From: Endomychus coccineus
Lineage: Eukaryota > Arthropoda > Insecta > Coleoptera > Endomychidae
Reading direction: 5' to 3'
Length of the DNA stretch: 64,000 nucleotides
Assembly: GCA_958510875.1 (NCBI GenBank)
Contig: OY294070.1
Location: 41,492,306 to 41,556,305, forward strand
This document shows, one piece after another, positions 1 through 11,699 of the stretch. How positions within the stretch are numbered: the stretch's first letter is position 1; every line of letters begins with the position of its first letter. Below the pieces are notes generated by a model that did not search any database, was not told where the DNA came from, and was given only the letters and a program-made list of their open reading frames with translations. Position numbers and translations under genes: made by a program.

Positions 1-361
1 TTAGTGAAGGAAACGAAAGAGGAGTATGCAAGAGTAGGGAAAGAATTATATGACTTCATATTTGAAGTCGATAGACAAAGAATTATTCCATTGTATGATC
101 CACCACATTTACTGAAAGGTGTGAGACACAACCTCCTAAAAAACGTTTATTACACGCTAAACGGAACTTCAAAAAAAGCAAAATGGGAAGATATACAGAA
201 GGCATGGCAACTGAATAATGTTAGTGGATACTTGAGAGCAATGCCAAAATTGACTGAGTTTCATGTAACTCCTAATAATGTGAAGAAAATGAAGGTATCA
301 ATATGTGCTCAAGTTTTGAGTAGAACTGTTGCATCGACTATTAACCTTATGGCAATTAATG
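1..361 (+). mobile_element. P-element/THAP9-type transposase exon, partial
   Basis: The open frame enters from the left edge and reads about 119 residues in the style of the RNase H-like and GTP-binding-insertion region of P-element transposases. The best mark is a Y-D-P-P-H-L-L-K motif at about residues 31-38, which carries one of the catalytic aspartates in this family. The frame runs to a good splice donor (GGTAAGT, GT at 362-363). A possible acceptor at 421-422 would give a 61-base intron, but the frame then soon meets a stop. The upstream exons are outside the window. I read it as a fragment of a decayed element. A THAP-bearing P-like element occurs at 26345-26922, so the family is active or was active in this genome. 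Confidence 0.7.
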
Positions 362-426
362 GTAAGTTTAATTTGTGTCATATTATATAAAATAAGTGTA
401 TATCTAAATCTTCAAATTGCAGAACA

Positions 427-575
427 ACCCATTGTGATTAGTCTCGATATTTGATTGTATTTATATGTATTTTTGTTTTAACCCATTGTAATTAGTCTCG
501 ATATTTAATTGTGTTTATATGTATTTTTGTTTTAACCCATTGCCATTAGTCTCGATATTTAATTATATTATTGTA
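427..575. repeat. 54-bp tandem repeat, about 2.7 copies
   Basis: Units start at 427, 481 and 535 with the shared block acccattg...attagtctcg, 54 bases apart, and differ by a few substitutions. The repeat is A+T-rich and non-coding. Confidence 0.85.
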
Positions 576-1052
<477 letters not shown>

Positions 1053-1299
1053 TAGACAACGCAAACCAAAACTACACGTGCCGTCAATCTTAATTGTGGT
1101 TTGTTAGAGTTCAAAGGCAAATGTAATTCACTCGACCAGCCAATTTGAATGAAATTCATAAATGAATTTGTGTATAAAAAGGTATCCCTCGAAAAAAATA
1201 ATTTATGAAGATTACAGGTTCCTGTTAATTGCATGGTGTACAAATTAGTGTTCATGTTACATTAGTGAATATTTATGGGCATAAATTATTCATCAAATA

Positions 1300-2775
1300 A
1301 ATGATCTTCATTATAAATTTAAGAGGAAATGGAAATATTCTCTACCGTTTTTAAGGAGCCATTTATTAATGAGACGTTTGTATTTAGTATAATTATAACA
1401 ATAGCGAATTTCATGCGGAAGTAAGTTGATTAGTCGTGGTCCGAAATAGGTAAAATTTCGCATAGTGGTTTTTGGAGTTTTGGTAATTGTATTTTACCTA
1501 GGCTATGTAAACCGTGATTTTGTGAAATTATTTGACACAGATGTTTATTCTGTGCAAAGTTAAGTAGCACTGCTTTGATAGAAAACTTGCCGGGGATCTA
1601 ATAGTTGCAATTCCTTGTAGACTAAATGAGATTGATATTGAAGTTTCTTCCCTAGCATTATGTTTAAGCATCTCTTTTGCAGTCGTTCTATTTTTAGATA
1701 ATTATATCCGTTAAGTGCACCCCATGCAATAATTCCATATTGTATAAATGAATCTATTAAAGCGTAATGAATAATTTTTAATTCGCTTAAGCTGATAATG
1801 TTGCTCAAAAGTCTGAATTTATAAATAAAATGTGTGAGTTTTTCATTTATCTTATTAACATGTAAATTCCACGATGACAGATGACTATCTATAGTAAGTC
1901 CTATGTATTTAAAAGATGTTACTGATTGAATTTTAGGAGTATTCAGTTTAAATGAATTAAAAACGGGTGAATGTTTGTTTAGGATTGTTATAGGTAAGTC
2001 ATTAGTTTTCGTGATATTGCTGGAGCGTAGATTAGTATCATATCAATCTTTTATATAATTAAGATCGGATATAGCTATAGCAGTGACTTCATCCCAGGTG
2101 TTGCCATCGTAAATACCTACCGTATCGTCCGCAAATTTCTCCTAGAAGGGTTGGAGTAAGTAGAAGGTTATTTACATATAACGAGAATAGTGTAGGTCCT
2201 AATACGGTACCTTGAGGTACTCCTATTTCTATTGAAATTTGGCTGCTGACATGTTCACCGATTTTGACTTTTTGAGTACTGTTTGTGAGGTAGTTTTGAA
2301 ATAGAGATAATGCTACACCACGAATACCAATACATTCTAGTTTGCTTAACAAGAGACTATGACATACAGTGTCAAAGGCTTTCGCCAAATCAATATAAAC
2401 ACACATGATTTTTTTTTGTTATCGATACCATTGTGAATCTTTCTTAAAAAGTTAGCGACAGCATCTTGTCTAGACCGACTTTCACGGTACCCATATTGAT
2501 TAGGAGCCGGTATGTTGAATTTATTTATGAACTTGTTAAGACGTATTGCTATAACTTTCTCAAATATTTTAGAAAATACTAATAGTACAGATATTGTTCT
2601 ATAGTTTGACGGCATTACTAATGCTCTCTCTATAAAGAGGTCTGCTATGGTTTTTACAATTTTATATGTTATTCCATCTTCTCCTGGAGATTTGTTTGTC
2701 TTTAGATTTAGAATTATATGGTTTATTTCACCTCTTACTTGTTGGTTCAAGATAAATTGAGTTTTGAATGACCTT
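1300..2775 (-). mobile_element. Decayed LINE, reverse transcriptase and 3' half
   Basis: Read on the minus strand, three frames together give a non-LTR reverse transcriptase. They contain the pre-RT motif N-K-S-P-G-E-D-G-I (about 2700), the N-Y-R-T-I-S block, motif A with V-Y-I-D-L-A-K-A-F-D (about 2400), motif B with G-V-P-Q-G-T-V-L-G-P (about 2210), and the post-RT stretch with Q-Y-G-I-I-A-W-G-A (about 1730). A conserved C-terminal block (G-P-R-L-I-N-L-L-P) sits near 1440. Frameshifts at about 2400 and 2110 remove the Y-A-D-D site, and about 30 residues are deleted before N-Y-R. It belongs to the CR1/Jockey group. The 5' half of what is probably the same element continues at 3950-4760, so the Penelope-like element at 2785-3945 sits inside it. 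Confidence 0.85.
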
Positions 2776-2784
2776 GCTAATATG

Positions 2785-3945
2785 GAAAATCTTGGCTTCC
2801 GGATGGATTCCGCGTCACAATAGCTCGACTTGATTCCGACGTTTCGCCAACCATTACAGGTGGTTCTACTGGTTTCTGTAGTCGTATTCATTGTAGGAAA
2901 AATCCTTCACGCTACACAGTCTACACTGCCTTTATACCCGTGGTTAACTTCGTTCCGAAGTGGAATTTTCGAGGATGGGTTTCCAAATGTTGGGAAGGTA
3001 ATATCCTGAGTCACGGTTCAGATTATTCGGATGTTTTAGGATTTCTATAGCTTCAAGGGTTTTTCGCTGATAGAAGTTTGGAGCTCGGGCTAGGATTTTA
3101 GTATCTTCAAAAAGGATTTGATGATTATTGTCAAACTTGTGTTCCGCAAGTGCAGATCTACTGGTGTCACGAAGCCTTGTACAACGGTCATGTTCTTTCA
3201 CAAGAGTAGCTACTGTACGACCTGTTTCACCAATGTAGACCGCAAGAACAGGGAATGCTATAAAGACCTGCTAAGTGAAGATGAGGAAGCGGATCTTTGA
3301 TCGGTTTGTAAAACTGAGATAATTTTGGAAGTGTGGAAAAACCGGTAGAGATATTATGTTTTCTGAGGATTTTGGAAATTCGATCTGTTATATTTTCGAT
3401 ATATGGAAGATAGGCCGTGGATAAAGCAGGCGGGGGGATTTCTGGCTCAGGTCGATTTGAAATTTTAGGTGAAGTGTATTTCTTTATGGCTTTTTGAATG
3501 TTGTAATGGGAGAAATTGTTTGATAATAAGGCAGATGAAAGATGTTTTAATTCTGATTTCAAGGATTAAGGTTGAGATAAGTTGACAGCTCTGTGGACTA
3601 GGGAGTTTATGACAGATTGTTTTTGGGCAGGGTGGTGGTGGGAAAGACCATTGAGGTATCTATCGGTATGAGTGGGTTTTCGATACACAGAATACCGTCA
3701 GTCTGTCGACTAACCAATACATCTAGGAACAGGAGTGAACCTTGCCATTCGACTTCCATGGTGAAAAGGATATTGGGATGTAATGAATTTAAATGATTGA
3801 GGAAAGTAACAAGCTTTTCGCGACCATGTTGCCAAATAACGATACTTTTGTTGGTTAGTCGAGAGACTGACGGTACTTTAGGACATTCTGTGTATCGAAA
3901 ACCCACTCATACAAAAACAATCTGTCATAAACTGTAGACACTACT
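2785..3945 (-). mobile_element. Penelope-like element, RT C-terminus plus GIY-YIG endonuclease
   Basis: On the minus strand, the 3800-3730 region encodes the end of a Penelope-type RT (W-Q-H-G, then L-L-F-L-D-V-L-V). Then comes a linker with conserved P-P-P-A-L...Y-L-P-Y-I-E (about 3420) and the GIY-YIG nuclease: G-L-Y-S-I-P-C-S-C-G (about 3250) followed by V-Y-I-G-E-T-G-R-T (about 3225), with the nuclease body down to 2944. A frameshift separates the G-L-Y and Y-I-G halves. Beyond the 3' end, 2785-2885 carries a sequence also found at 63040-63122 in front of the second copy, which is consistent with a pseudo-LTR. The segment 3840-3930 is inverted relative to the rest of the element. Confidence 0.88.
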
Positions 3946-3949
3946 TAAA

Positions 3950-4760
3950 TATTGATTGAACTCGCCAACAATAATTTTTTCATCATTGATAATTACATTG
4001 TTCAATTCAATTTCTTCAATATACTCTTTCTTTTTATCACCGTAGCATTATTTCACTACATCCCATCCATGTTTACTATTTTTAGGATAAGCTTGAATTT
4101 TATTTTTGTAACAATTGTTTTTCGTGTTTTATCAGTTAATTTGTTTCTAAATCTATTGTAAATTTGTTTTGATAACTCCGTCTTATCTCTTAAATAATTA
4201 CGAAAAAGAGAATCCCTTGTTGCTATGTCTAAAATTATTTCGTTGGTTATCCACTGTTTTGGTTTTTTTTTTCTTAATTTTACCAGTGGCTTCGGCAACG
4301 TCCCCTAAAAAATATTGGCGTATGACTCTATGTCACTAGCGGCATAGAATTTGTTTTGAAAATAGGAGATAAATTTAGTGTTGTCGGTTACATTTAAGAA
4401 TAATTGGTTTTTCCCTTTAGGAGACATTAATAAAGAACTGTTGTTTCAAAATTATTGAACATAGAGTAGAATAATGGTCGGTAATGGAGGAAGGTGCTAG
4501 GAGAACTATATCATCGATCTTTAAACTAGCTGATCGTTTGAGCGAATATATGGTCGATGCAGGATGCTGTTGTTGCAGTTACTCTTGTAGGCTTATTAAT
4601 TAGGCTTTGGTAGCCATATTCGTACAAAATTTCTAGGTATTCGGTGCTGATAGAATTATTCTCTAGCATATTTATGTTTAGATCTCCAATAATGAAGTTT
4701 AATTCCCAAAAATTTTTTTTTGCTTAAGTAATTATCTAGATTATTAATAAATTTTTTCAG
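3950..4760 (-). mobile_element. LINE endonuclease C-terminus and EN-RT linker
   Basis: Minus-strand translation in broken frames gives I-I-G-D-L-N (about 4690), C-I-D-H-I-F-A (about 4555), S-I-T-D-H-Y (about 4480) and then the linker with K-Q-W-I-T-N-E (about 4255). These are the last motifs of an apurinic-type endonuclease and the start of the linker in CR1/Jockey LINEs. The linker stops at about 3955 where the Penelope-like element begins and picks up again at 2775. The 5' end looks truncated near 4760. Confidence 0.75.
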
Positions 4761-4812
4761 ATTTATAATATGAGAGCGGTAACATGCTACGACATTTATA
4801 TCGATATTTGAT

Positions 4813-5160
4813 TTATTTCTTTATTTCACAGTTAAGAATTTTTATATTACCGAACAGTTCAACTGAAACTGAGCAATTTGTAGCACCCTCTATATTGAAT
4901 TCTAAGTGATGACCATCTTTGATAATGTTAATATCAAGAAACGGGAGCTGCTTATCTGTTTCTGGTTCTACAGTGAATTTGAGTGACTCAAATTTACTAT
5001 TAAGTGTGTTCAAAAAGTCATGTAAATCAAAATATTTACTTATAATGGCGAAAATATCATCACTTAGAAAAATATTGACCAAAAAGGGAGAGTGAGGTTC
5101 CCATTGCACATCCACTTGTTTGCTTATAGTAGTTTTCGTTAAAAGTGAAAAAATGTTGCT
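4813..5160 (-). mobile_element. Penelope-like RT fragment
   Basis: A 100-residue frame carries a degenerate catalytic box (L-S-D-D-I-F, expected Y-V-D-D), then L-K-F-T-V-E-P and L-P-F-L-D-I-N-I-I. This order and spacing are those of Penelope RT after motif C. It diverges from the copy at 2785-3945 and is a separate older insertion. The LINE piece at 3950-4760 appears to have landed in it. Confidence 0.75.
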
Positions 5161-5657
5161 CTATACATAAAGACGTAAAGATCACATATTCTGAAAAGTT
5201 TGTATCGGGATATTAATATTTCAAAGCCATTTGTTCAGAATGTTCATCGACTTGTTGTGTTATCATTTCCAATGTGTCTGACGGTTGCAAGGATTACGGA
5301 ATCTGGGAATTTCTCTAGTCATAATACAAGGAAATAAGAACATTCTTCCAATAATGTAGCAACTGACGGTAACTGCCTTGTTCACTCGGATAAGGGCGAT
5401 TCTGTAATTGAACTTGTAACGAAGCTTAAAATTTAACATTTATTTTGGGCCAGGCAGAAAATACGGGTATTATGCGTAAGCTCCGGTTAAACAGTTCATC
5501 ATTTCAACAAAAATGCGTGGACTCCGGATGTGAATTCCGTGGTAAAAGACGTTTATAAATGTGTTGTGACGTTCCTTGCTACTTTTTGACGATTTTAACT
5601 CACGACTTCAAAGTCTACCAGATCTGAATTCGATTGACTTTTATGTTGGTTTCTCGG
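5161..5657. other. unassigned, old repeat remains
   Basis: There is no open frame. On the plus strand, 5620-5650 can be read as P-D-L-N-S-I-D-F-Y, which resembles the third catalytic region of Tc1/mariner transposases, but nothing around it supports the call. Confidence 0.3.
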
Positions 5658-5810
5658 GCGCAAGATTTTTGTAAAGGTTTACTCCTCGTTAAGGGCTTCT
5701 GCTAGGGCCCTTAACAAAAAGCGTACCACTGCGCTATCTATGGATAGCCTTGTCCCAGGGTAGTCTCAGTGAAATAAGTAACCAGGGGTCAATAGGGCAG
5801 ACTGAATAGT
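5658..5810 (-). repeat. dispersed repeat shared with 17608-17765
   Basis: The reverse complement of this stretch aligns with 17608-17765 over about 150 bases. Shared blocks include ctgccc, ccctggtta, ttcactg and gaggagt in the same order. Identity is roughly two thirds by eye. No coding capacity was seen. Confidence 0.6.
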
Positions 5811-6780
5811 ATTAGAATTGCAGGCTTTAATTGCAATTAATACTTGTTTACTTCTTAACTACTTAAATGATGTTGCAAAAAGTTAGTTTAAACAAACACG
5901 GAACTTCCAATAATAAGTTTATTTATAGCTTGAACATACATACATATTCAACTCTGTATGATAATAATTTATCCCGCCCCGGGGGATGCACAAAGAAGCT
6001 ATTTTCTTATGACAGCCTTGCAAACAAATAGTCATGTGAGCATAATTAAAAACTGCTATTCATGCATCAATTACCAAAATTACCTAATACTTCAATGGGA
6101 ACTGGCGAAACACTTACTTTTGGCGGCACAACTGGTTGTGTTCACTCACTGATTCATTACTTCTCTAACTCACTGACTATATACGTAATAATCCATTCAA
6201 AGCTTGCCAAGCGTTCTTTTATACCAATCGAGGTGCTGGTCAAGTCACCTACACCAGATCCAGCCGAGCCCTTTTTTGTTCATTTCGCGCTCATGATGCC
6301 CCACCAGTTCCCCGATTCTGTGCCGTGGTTTTTATGCTTACATCTGTTTCGTTATCTTTTGTTGACACGAAATCTGCACGGTTCGGAATGAAATTAAATA
6401 TACGCGGCTTATGAATTGAAATGTATGTAAATCTGATAATTAAGCTACACGCATGTCTATGCCCTGTACTATCTATAATTCTGTACAACAATATAATTAT
6501 TCGCAATTATGAATGCGAAATACTAATATAAACGAAATCTAAAATTTATGACCAATCTACGTGTTTCCCATTAAATAGTTATTCTATATTTTAGAGCTTC
6601 GTTACAGTGTAGTGACTTTTGTAAACCTTTCTAAAAGCGCATTCATATCCGCTTCAAAATTTCCATTCATTCCGATTAACGGAGATCTAGTAAATTAACG
6701 CATCAAAGTTTGAACAACCTTAGAAGAAGAAATATTTATTTGAAATAATACTAACATATATAACTATATCAATTTTGAAT
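5811..6780. other. no recognised gene
   Basis: A+T-rich sequence with only short, overlapping frames on both strands and no protein motif that I recognise. Confidence 0.45.
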
Positions 6781-6839
6781 TAAACACTGAATTAGCAATA
6801 AAATAGGTATTAATTAATCTTACAGAATAAGAAAACCAT

Positions 6840-8220
6840 TATAACAGAATAAAAGTAAATCTAATTTAGCTCTTTAATATGTGTCAACAGTTGGTGTCTG
6901 AACATTTTACAAGATTCACTAGATTTAATATAATGAGGAAGATTATTGAACTCATCATTCCTTTCAAAAACAAAGAATTTCTTGTATTTGATAATTTTAC
7001 CCTTGGTACATGTATGTTGTTCCTATTTCGGGTGAAATGATGGTGAATCTCATGTTGGAAATTAACATATTCAAGAAAATAAGAAGGTGCTTCATTGAGT
7101 AATATTTTGTAAATGAATATCATCGTTAGCAAAAAAAGTCGTCTTGTAACTGGAAGCCATTGTTATGTATTCAACATCCTTGAGATAGGTAATAAATAAT
7201 TGCTTAGCGATTCTTGTGAAAAAGTAGTTCTTTTGAAATTTTCGTAGTAACATACGTGAAGTGTGTGTCCAAAGAAAGTACATTATCCAACTGAAACCCA
7301 AGATAGTTGACAGTTGTTACGATTTCAATTTGTTCATTATTAATTGAAATATCTATATCATTCACATTCATCTGTGTATATTTGTATTTAGTTGAAATAA
7401 TCATTGCCTTGGTTTTCGTAACATTCGGTTTAAGATTGTTGATTTTTAAATATCTACTCACACTTATTAGAACATTATTCATCTTTTGTATAGCAGTGTT
7501 CAAACATACATCACTACATGCTAATAATGTGTCATCAGCAAATAAATTTATGAATTCACAGTTTACAAAAAGATCAATATCATTCAGATATAATATGAAG
7601 AGGAGAGGACCTGAAACACTTCCCTGTGGCACCCCAAGATTATTGCAAATTTCACGTGATGTTGAATTTCTAACTCTTACTCTCTGCTTTCTCCCCTGCA
7701 AATAACCATTTGAGTGCTTTGCCTCGAATTTCATATTGATATAATTTAGTTAATAGTATGTTTCGGTCGATGGTCTCAAAGGCTCTTTTAAGATCCAAGA
7801 AAACAGTCACGACATATTTACCATCATCTATGTCATTTTTAAACTTAGTTATAGAAAGTTGCAATGCTGCTTCACACGAAAACCGGATTGGTTACTAATC
7901 ACAATATCATTACTATCGATGTGCTCTAATAATTGATTATAAACTACAATTTCCAAAATTTTTTCTATAGGTGGTAATGTATTGACAGGTCTAAATTCGT
8001 TTGGAAGAACTGTGTTAGTAATCTTGGCAATTGGAACAATAGTGGTAACTTTTAAAAAATCTGGTATTTTTGATTTGTCAAGTGACGTATTAATGAGATT
8101 TAAGATGACATGACCAATAGATTGAAATATGCTTCTCAAGATTTTATGTATAAAAACTGCGTACAACCAAAGACCTCCGATAACATTCCTTTCCCAGCAG
8201 CAAAGGAATTAGTGGAGCAA
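6840..8220 (-). mobile_element. Decayed LINE reverse transcriptase
   Basis: On the minus strand four frames make up an RT: F-L-K-V-T-T-I-V-P-I (about 8060), N-E-F-R-P-V-N-T-L-P-P-I (about 8000), motif A V-F-L-D-L-K-R-A-F-E (about 7800), motif B G-V-P-Q-G-S-V-S-G-P (about 7630), catalytic F-A-D-D-T (about 7540) and Y-L-G-F-Q-L-D (about 7300). The post-RT tail ends near 6884. At least three frameshifts break it. The catalytic D-D pair survives. It is a CR1/Jockey-type element, 5' truncated, and distinct from the one at 1300-2775. Confidence 0.87.
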
Positions 8221-8929
8221 CATGAGCGCGAATTTTAGTTATAAAAAGTAGCGTCACTGTCAAGCATTGTTCGGGCCATAAGGAAAAAGGCCACGGCACA
8301 AAATAAAGAGTTGGTGGTAAGTACTTGACCAGAACCTCGAAAAACATATGAAAGACAGCGACAGACAGATCAAGACTTATTGATAGATAGATAATTGATT
8401 GATATATAGATAATTGAGTTATAGATAATAAAATAATAGTGCGAAATTTGTAACACCGTTCCGTGCTTCAGTGAATTAACATACGGTAAATGATTAGTGC
8501 TTCGTTTTCTGGCATTACGATATACTTCATTCCGTCGTTTGTAAATGGTAACGTTGGCATGATATCCGATTTCCTGTAGTAGTCAGTAAATTGTTACATT
8601 GTACAATAGAGTTTATCCCATCAAAGGTCTGACCGCGCACCGATAAAGTTCACATTTTGAATCCACACGTGAATTGAAAGTGTGTATTTTAAGAAAAGGA
8701 CACCTAGTTGAAAGAGTTTGCGGAAATAAGATCCAAATTATTTTCCTAGACGTAACCCGAATGTTTTAAACAGCAACTGTAAACCACACATGTACAGTCG
8801 GAGGCACATCAAGCATTAATGATATCTCGTAGAGTTCAAAGTTTGTATTAGGAAGCGTAGGCAGAAGCGTATAAAAAAGGGATTTAATAACCAACACACG
8901 TGTAAAGGTAAAAGACTGTCAGAAATAAA
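8221..8929. other. no recognised gene
   Basis: Short low-complexity stretch (gatagata/gattgata) at 8385-8430 and otherwise unassigned sequence up to the BEL/Pao LTR. Confidence 0.45.
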
Positions 8930-9099
8930 TAAACCCCACACTTATCACAAAGTGGAGTTCCAAGACTAATAGCTTATTTTTAGAAATAAAGGTGAACTTT
9001 TTATTTTGCTTGACTTTTCTTTCTCCTTCAACTGTCAAACTTGACATAAAAACATATTCTTTTTTATTTAAATACAAAGTGAACTAAACTAATTTTCAC
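8930..9099 (-). repeat. 3' LTR of BEL/Pao element
   Basis: Aligns base for base with 17067-17240. The shared ends are taaac(c/t)ccacacttatcac on the left and gaactaaactaat(t/c)ttcac on the right. Differences are scattered substitutions and small indels. Confidence 0.85.
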
Positions 9100-9530
9100 T
9101 TTCTCCAACCTCCAGCCGAAGTAAGGAGTTCACCGGTCGAATCAAAGTAGAGCTCGATGTTTTCAACTCGACGCTCCGAATTTGTCCATCTCTGCTTGGG
9201 AAAGTTTTGGTTATTCTGCTCATTTTCCATCTGCTCCGTATGTTAGGGTCAGGTATAGCGACAACGTCCCCAACACTCAGAGGTCGACCTTTGTCTTGCC
9301 ATTTTTGCCTCTTCTGCAATGATGGAAGATATAGCGATATCCACTTTTTCCAGAAATCTTCTGCCATAATTTGTGCAATTTTCCATTGTTTTCTGCCGAA
9401 TACGTCCAATGCAGTGAAAGCGCATTTTCAACATTGGCCGAACCAATGAGAAAGTCCATATATCATCCTTATCACACGACACGTAAGTTATGGGCCTAGA
9501 GTTCACGATGCTTTCTGCTTCTAGTAGAAA
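9089..9530 (-). pseudogene. BEL/Pao integrase C-terminus and DUF5641 domain
   Basis: Two overlapping minus-strand frames share this stretch. The first (9506-9249) starts I-N-S-R-P-I-T-Y, which follows the integrase core in Pao elements. The second (9409-9089) carries G-D-V-V-A-I-P-D and W-K-M-S-R-I, the usual DUF5641 pattern (G-D-V-V...W-x-x-G-R-I). A frameshift at about 9420 joins them. The protein ends just inside the 3' LTR. Confidence 0.8.
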
Positions 9531-9557
9531 GGTTGTTAGAATTTCGTCCTTCGGATT

Positions 9558-10178
9558 TTATTCCTTCAACGTCTTGTACAATACTTGTTTTATGGACTTA
9601 ACCATTCTTTCCCAAACTCCTCCGGTACGCGGGGCTGTGGTTGTATTGAATATCCATTTGAATTTCTTTATACCAAGTTCCGCTACAATTTTGTTCTGAT
9701 CCAATTCCTCTATATATTTTTTGATTTCGATCTCAGCTCCTACAAAGTTGGTTCCGTTGTCAGAATGAAATTCAATTGGTTGTCCTCGTCTTGCAATGAA
9801 TCTTCTCATAGCCATCTGCGCTGAGTCCGTATTCAAGGAATTAGCCACTTCGATATGTATTGATCTCGTATTGAAACATGTAAGCAGAGCACCATATTTT
9901 TTTTCTACACTTCTCTTGACCTTTACTGTGAGAGGACCAGAATAATCAAGACCACAATAGGTGAAAGGTCTACAATAGGCTATCAGACGACACTCTGGTA
10001 ACGGAGGCATTTCAGTTTGTATTACTTTTGCCTTATGAACTTTGCAGAATTGACAATTACAAATTTCCATTTTCACAATTCGTCTCATTTTCAAAATCCA
10101 AAACTTGTGTTTCAGGTTATTCAGTACGGTTTCTTGTCCAATGTGTCTTACCATTTCATGATGATGTTGTACAAGCAT
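9558..10178 (-). CDS. BEL/Pao integrase core
   Basis: A 206-residue open frame. It begins with an HHCC zinc-binding module: His at about residues 5-6 and 12, then C-N-C-Q-F-C at about 41-46. The DDE core follows: G-L-D-Y-S-G (first Asp, about 77), S-D-N-G-T-N-F (second Asp, about 140) and G-G-V-W-E-R (Glu, about 189). All three catalytic residues are present. It inserts retroelement cDNA into chromosomes as part of a polyprotein. Here it is separated from the polyprotein parts on either side by frame breaks, so it is unlikely to be expressed as a working enzyme. The first Met is only the first start codon in the frame. Confidence 0.9.
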   Translation of the reverse strand: MLVQHHHEMVRHIGQETVLNNLKHKFWILKMRRIVKMEICNCQFCKVHKAKVIQTEMPPLPECRLIAYCRPFTYCGLDYSGPLTVKVKRSVEKKYGALLTCFNTRSIHIEVANSLNTDSAQMAMRRFIARRGQPIEFHSDNGTNFVGAEIEIKKYIEELDQNKIVAELGIKKFKWIFNTTTAPRTGGVWERMVKSIKQVLYKTLKE

Positions 10179-10236
10179 TTTGACGAATCTTTCGTCTTTT
10201 CCAGAGGGTAAAATGATGGGGAATTTGACATCATGA

Positions 10237-10911
10237 TCAACATTTAATTCGGCTATCCATTCTCAAAATATCATTTTCATCTAAAAACGGCGAAAGTTGA
10301 TGTATTTTAGAATTTCCTTCTATTTTCTGTCCTCTTTTCAAATTCATTATTTCCTTCATGAAATGAACCCTCTGTACTTTCTTCCACCATATAATCTCCG
10401 CTTCAAATATCTCTTCCACTATTAGCTCTCCTGTCAGCTTAGGTAAATTTCTTTTCAGATTTGATATAAATCTCAACATCCATGCTGTACTTCTCATCAG
10501 TTTGAGCCATTTAGAAAATCTTTGAGCATCTGGCAAAAAATCCTTATTTTCTTCGATCAGATTAACTTCTTCTCTCTCCAACTCACCAATATTTTCTTCT
10601 TCTTTATCTTCTGTAGGCCAAAATTCTTCTTTTTTCCACGGAAGTCCAATCTCGAAACGATTTTTTGTTTTTCTTATGGTATTTTCGAATATTCTTAAAG
10701 CTCTCTGATCATCTTTAGAATATGCTATTTTAGATGTCTTGTACCCATTTTCAATTTTGAAATTGTCCTCAATGATTTCTTTCAGATAATCCTCATCATG
10801 TCTGCATGGATTAACGTAAAATTTCATGTCCTTTATCAAATATGGACCATGTACTATCCATCCAAGTCGTGTCAAACTAAATGTACGTTGGTCATAGACG
10901 GGGTGAATCAC
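10237..10911 (-). pseudogene. BEL/Pao pol: RT entry region fused to RNase H/INT linker
   Basis: Residues 1-90 (L-G-W-I-V-H-G-P-Y, then E-N-G-Y-K-T-S-K, then F-E-I-G-L-P-W-K) match the segment between protease and RT in Pao pol. The text then passes straight to R-F-S-K-W-L-K-L-M-R-S-T-A-W, which lies after RNase H. About 600 residues covering the RT core and RNase H are therefore missing without a frame break. The element could not have copied itself and must have been mobilised in trans, or it was deleted after insertion. Confidence 0.8.
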
Positions 10912-10919
10912 TTTTTGTG

Positions 10920-10927
10920 GATAGAGA
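10920..10927. repeat. hAT target-site duplication, left
   Basis: GATAGAGA directly before the hAT terminal inverted repeat. The identical octamer follows the right end at 15151-15158. Confidence 0.93.
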
Positions 10928-11699
10928 CAGTGGCGGCTCCTCGAAGGAGGCTAAGGACGCTCAGCCTCCTCACCAATTTATCTTAATGATCATTCTCCAT
11001 TTTATTCCCTGTTTCTCTGATAATTCTTTAACTTTTACAATTAATTCCCCGTTCTCAGTAATTATTTTTAATCTGGCAACAGTGGCCAGAGGCTAGATTC
11101 TCTATATATCTCAAACGCTAAATACGTGTGGTCAACACAGTTGCCGTTTTCCAAGCAGTTCAATTGCTAGATAGGGTAAAAGAGCGAATATGGCAACACC
11201 CTATGGAGGCTAGTTTCTCGTACGGAATCGTCGGTCGAATGAAATACGATTACTGCTACCGCCCTTCCGCTAGAAGAATGCGACACTTGTCGTGTTCCGT
11301 TAGTTCTTGTTTTTGTACCGCGAGGCGAAGTAAGGTTAAGTAGTTAAGTTATAATTTATCTAATCGGTGAATGTTAAAATGATGAGTGGCTTAGTTGCTG
11401 GGTTCTTAGAAAATCCATTTAGTGGATTAACATATGATAGAAAAGTGTTTTGTTAAAAATAAACGGCCTTTACCGGATTTGAAAGGATTAGTGGTGACGA
11501 TGACAGGTATGTTTCAAAATCGAAATACACAATAAATTATATTGCTTGCTATTTACATCTGATACAACTTCATGTTGGGGGCACTCGGGTTATGATGATT
11601 TGAAAAATTTAGCTCGTGGTATAGATAGACAAGAAAAATCGCAGGAACATATTACATCGAGTATTAAGTTTAAATTAACCGGTAAACAGAATATTGTTA

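Noticed and set aside
5611..5655. Possible mariner third catalytic region (P-D-L-N-S-I-D-F-Y)
   Set aside because: Only nine residues fit, with no support on either side.
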